From assembly GCA_937910905.1 (NCBI GenBank), contig CALEPV010000079.1, positions 1-64,000 on the forward strand: 64,000 nt of DNA, read 5' to 3'. The stretch's first letter is position 1, and the number at the start of each line of letters is the position of its first letter. The position numbers and the translations under genes were made by a program. Below are positions 61,798-64,000 of this stretch, in pieces. Below the pieces are notes generated by a model, which saw only the letters and a list, made by a program, of their open reading frames with translations, was not told where the DNA came from and did no database searches. The stretch comes from an uncultured Prevotellaceae bacterium (GTDB lineage Bacteria; Bacteroidota; Bacteroidia; Bacteroidales; Bacteroidaceae).

Positions 61798-64000
61798 TTA
61801 TATGATTGTAAACTGAGCGAAGCGCAGCAGCAGCTGCTTGGTTCCCACATTATCAAAGCTCACAGTAGCCTTGGCGTCCATACCTGTTCCGCTCAGTGCC
61901 GTTACTGTACCGCGTCCGAAACGTGAATGCTGTATCTGCGTGCCGACTGTGAGTGTGCCTTGTGCTGTGCTGGTTTGGCTGACTTCTTGTTGTGGAGCTG
62001 AGTTGATACGTACACGTGGCTTGGCAAAAGCACTCTCGCGTGCAGCGTAAGTAGCTGCTCCGATGCTCTGCCTGAAGCTCATCTGCCAAGGTGCCACAGG
62101 CGGCGGTACGCCCTCACCACCTTTATTACGTTGCACGTACTGCGAATCCAGCTCATGCAGGAAACGCGATGGGCTGTTGAACTGCGGGCGACCATAGAGA
62201 TAGCGGTTTATGGCATAGCTCAGATAGCATTGTTCCTTTGCTCTGGTGATGGCCACGTAGAACAGTCGCCGCTCCTCTTCCAGCTCGCGTGGAGTATCGG
62301 CCAGAGGGTTAGGGAACAGGTTCTCCTCCATGCCCACGATAAATACTACACGAAACTCAAGTCCCTTGGCAGCATGTATGGTCATCAGCGATAGCTTCTC
62401 GTTGTCGGAAGTGCCGCGCTCATCAACATCGCTTAACAGCGATACCTCCTGTAGGTAGTGGGTCAGTCCTATACGGACGCTCCCCTCCTCCTGCATGCGT
62501 TCATCCACGAACTGCTGCATACTGCTGAGCAGTTCCTGCAGATTCTCCTGTCGCACCAAGTCCTCTGGGTCGCGCGATGAGAACACATCCTGCACCACTC
62601 CACTCTCCTTGGCTATCTGCTCGCCCAGTGTGGCAGCATCTGTGTTGTCGATCCTCAAGTGGAATGACGATATCAGCTGTGCGAAGGCATCGAGCTTGGC
62701 CTGGATGCCTCTGTTGATGTCACAGCCGTACGTCAGCGGTTGCTGTATGACTGTCCATAGGCTCACAGATGCAGCATTGGCGGCATCGACCAGCCGCTGT
62801 ATGGTGGTCTGTCCTATGCCTCGCGCCGGATAGTTGATGACGCGACGCAGAGCTTCTTCGTCGTTGGGATTGACCGCCAGACGGAAGTAGGCAATTGTGT
62901 CCTTGATTTCCTTATGCTGATAGAAGGCCAGTCCACCATATATGCGATAAGGCATACCACGCTTGCGCAGAGCTTCCTCCAGCTGACGGCTTTGGGCGTT
63001 GGTCCTATAGAGTATGGCCATCTCGCTCCACTCTATATGATCCACGTGGTGCAGCTGCTCGATGCGCTTGGTCACGCTCTGTGCCTCCACTAGGTCGCTG
63101 GCAGCCTCAAAGATGCTTATGGGCCTACCTTGCTCCTTCTCTGAGAACACAGCCTTGGGTATCTGTCCCGTGTTGTGCTTGATAAGACTGTTTGCTGCGC
63201 CTACGATGTTGCGCGTAGAGCGGTAGTTCTGTTCCAGTTTGAACAGCTTGGCACCTGTGTACAGCTTGCTGAAGGTCAAGATATTGTCAATGTTGGCACC
63301 TCGGAAGCTGTATATGCTCTGCGCATCATCGCCCACCACACATACGCGCTTGTGCTCCTGTGTCAGCTGCCATACTATGGCATGCTGGGCGTAGTTGGTG
63401 TCTTGATACTCATCCACCAGCACGTAGGCGAACTGCTGCCGGTAGCGCTCCAGCACTTCGGGCTTATGCTGGAACAATGTGAATGTATAGAGCAGCAGGT
63501 CGTCAAAGTCCATCACGTCCGACTGTCGGCAACGCATGAAGTATCGCTCATATATCCGTCCAGTGAGCGGTATGCGGTTGTAGCTGTCGCTGCGCTGGCA
63601 GTCGGCATCGGCAAGGTAAGCTGCAGGGAACTGCAGCCTGTTCTTCGCTGCCGAGATACGGTTATGCACCATCGACGGCTTATAAACCTTGTCGTCAAGG
63701 TTCATCTCACGTATTATTGTCTTTATGAGACTCTTGCTGTCGGCACTGTCGTATATGGTGAAGTTCGACGAGAAGCCCAGATGACCGCTCTCAGTGTGCA
63801 GTATTCTGGCAAAGATGCTATGGAATGTCCCCATCCACAGTCGTTGCGACTGCGCAATTCCAACCTGCTTGGCTATACGGTTCTTCATCTCGGTGGCGGC
63901 CTTGTTGGTAAAGGTCAGCGCCAGGATGTTCCACGGTGCCATGCCTCTGCTGATGAGGTATGCGATTTTATATGTCAGCACACGTGTCTTGCCGGAGCCT
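61798..64000 (-). CDS. pcrA: ATP-dependent DNA helicase PcrA/UvrD, N-terminus beyond window
   Basis: About 734 residues visible; the frame continues past 64000. The edge falls within Walker A (GSGKT, rightmost codons), preceding RVLTYKIAYLISRGMAPWNI. Superfamily 1A motifs follow: LTFTNKAATEMKNRI, VLVDEYQDTNYAQH, VVGDDAQSIYSFRGANI, LEQNYRST, MTIHAAKGLEFRVVFIVGME and EERRLFYVAITRAKEQCYL. The C-terminal tail ends in a Tudor-like KOW segment (HSRFGRGTVTALSGTG), which in PcrA contacts RNA polymerase. It works in replication-fork restart and nucleotide excision repair. The gene lies 53 bp upstream of the TIR-like gene. Confidence 0.95.
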   Translation of the reverse strand, partial: GSGKTRVLTYKIAYLISRGMAPWNILALTFTNKAATEMKNRIAKQVGIAQSQRLWMGTFHSIFARILHTESGHLGFSSNFTIYDSADSKSLIKTIIREMNLDDKVYKPSMVHNRISAAKNRLQFPAAYLADADCQRSDSYNRIPLTGRIYERYFMRCRQSDVMDFDDLLLYTFTLFQHKPEVLERYRQQFAYVLVDEYQDTNYAQHAIVWQLTQEHKRVCVVGDDAQSIYSFRGANIDNILTFSKLYTGAKLFKLEQNYRSTRNIVGAANSLIKHNTGQIPKAVFSEKEQGRPISIFEAASDLVEAQSVTKRIEQLHHVDHIEWSEMAILYRTNAQSRQLEEALRKRGMPYRIYGGLAFYQHKEIKDTIAYFRLAVNPNDEEALRRVINYPARGIGQTTIQRLVDAANAASVSLWTVIQQPLTYGCDINRGIQAKLDAFAQLISSFHLRIDNTDAATLGEQIAKESGVVQDVFSSRDPEDLVRQENLQELLSSMQQFVDERMQEEGSVRIGLTHYLQEVSLLSDVDERGTSDNEKLSLMTIHAAKGLEFRVVFIVGMEENLFPNPLADTPRELEEERRLFYVAITRAKEQCYLSYAINRYLYGRPQFNSPSRFLHELDSQYVQRNKGGEGVPPPVAPWQMSFRQSIGAATYAARESAFAKPRVRINSAPQQEVSQTSTAQGTLTVGTQIQHSRFGRGTVTALSGTGMDAKATVSFDNVGTKQLLLRFAQFTII

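Overview
The window is a chromosomal segment of a Bacteroidales bacterium (Bacteroidota), probably of the Prevotellaceae or a neighbouring gut family. The evidence is the gene content: a Bat aerotolerance operon, a Bacteroidota-type LptD, GH97, GH92, GH51 and PL11 polysaccharide enzymes, an Rnf operon headed by an RseC-like gene, and a secreted protein with the Bacteroidales C-terminal 'YNVAGQR...GGRKVIIK' tail. Many starts are also preceded by the Bacteroidota -7 box TAnnTTTG. Base composition looks GC-rich for the group (not calculated). No rRNA, prophage or intact transposon was seen. There is one tRNA, a Gly tRNA with anticodon CCC.

Layout. 1-1.1 kb: the start of a leftward secreted protein, a 44-bp tandem array and a patatin-like lipase. 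1.3-16.4 kb, rightward: ftsY, rimO, an HU gene, a membrane-anchored HU-LysM protein, then moxR, DUF58, a Bat-associated membrane protein, batA, a batB-batC fusion and a batD-batE fusion. These are followed by msrC, tcdA (joined by a 204-bp tandem duplication) and an AAA+ ATPase. 16.4-17.0 kb holds a 22-bp array, a 227-bp IS66-like miniature element, a hairpin and a 55-codon gene. 17-26.5 kb, leftward: a large Ig-like secreted protein, a GH51 enzyme with a propeller-like N-terminal domain, a lipoprotein and lptD. 26.7-37.9 kb: tilS (+), GH97 and PL11 (-), tRNA-Gly, rarA, a purine nucleoside phosphorylase and rlmD (+), prs and a thiE-like gene (-). 38-51.1 kb is a long leftward series: phoH, purC, menG, aroE, a TPM-domain protein, lemA, purM, pncC, a Na/Pi transporter, purT, a GT4 glycosyltransferase and a GH92 mannosidase. 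51.2-53.9 kb, rightward: a DUF5715-like protein and two lipoprotein genes, the first interrupted at a G8 tract. 54.0-60.2 kb: a 35-bp perfect inverted repeat and the leftward operon rseC-like-rnfBCDGEA. 60.2-64 kb: a TIR-like membrane protein and the start-truncated pcrA/uvrD.

How the genes fit together. prs, purT, purM and purC feed purine synthesis, with a phosphorylase for salvage. The Rnf genes encode a ferredoxin:NAD+ ion pump. The Bat operon couples a MoxR ATPase to von Willebrand A and TPR membrane proteins. The PL11-GH97 pair, GH51 and GH92 point to pectin, arabinan and mannan or N-glycan use, but no susC/susD pair is present.

The most distinctive feature is how often short repeats intrude into or abut genes: tandem arrays, GC palindromes at signal-peptide starts, an in-frame QLPNG minisatellite in aroE, and a ~140-bp element present twice inside the rnf operon. 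The best candidates for less-described biology are the HU-linker-TM-LysM protein, the TIR-linker-TM protein, the G8-interrupted lipoprotein and the IS66-like miniature element. All calls come from reading the sequence; no database search or structure prediction was run.
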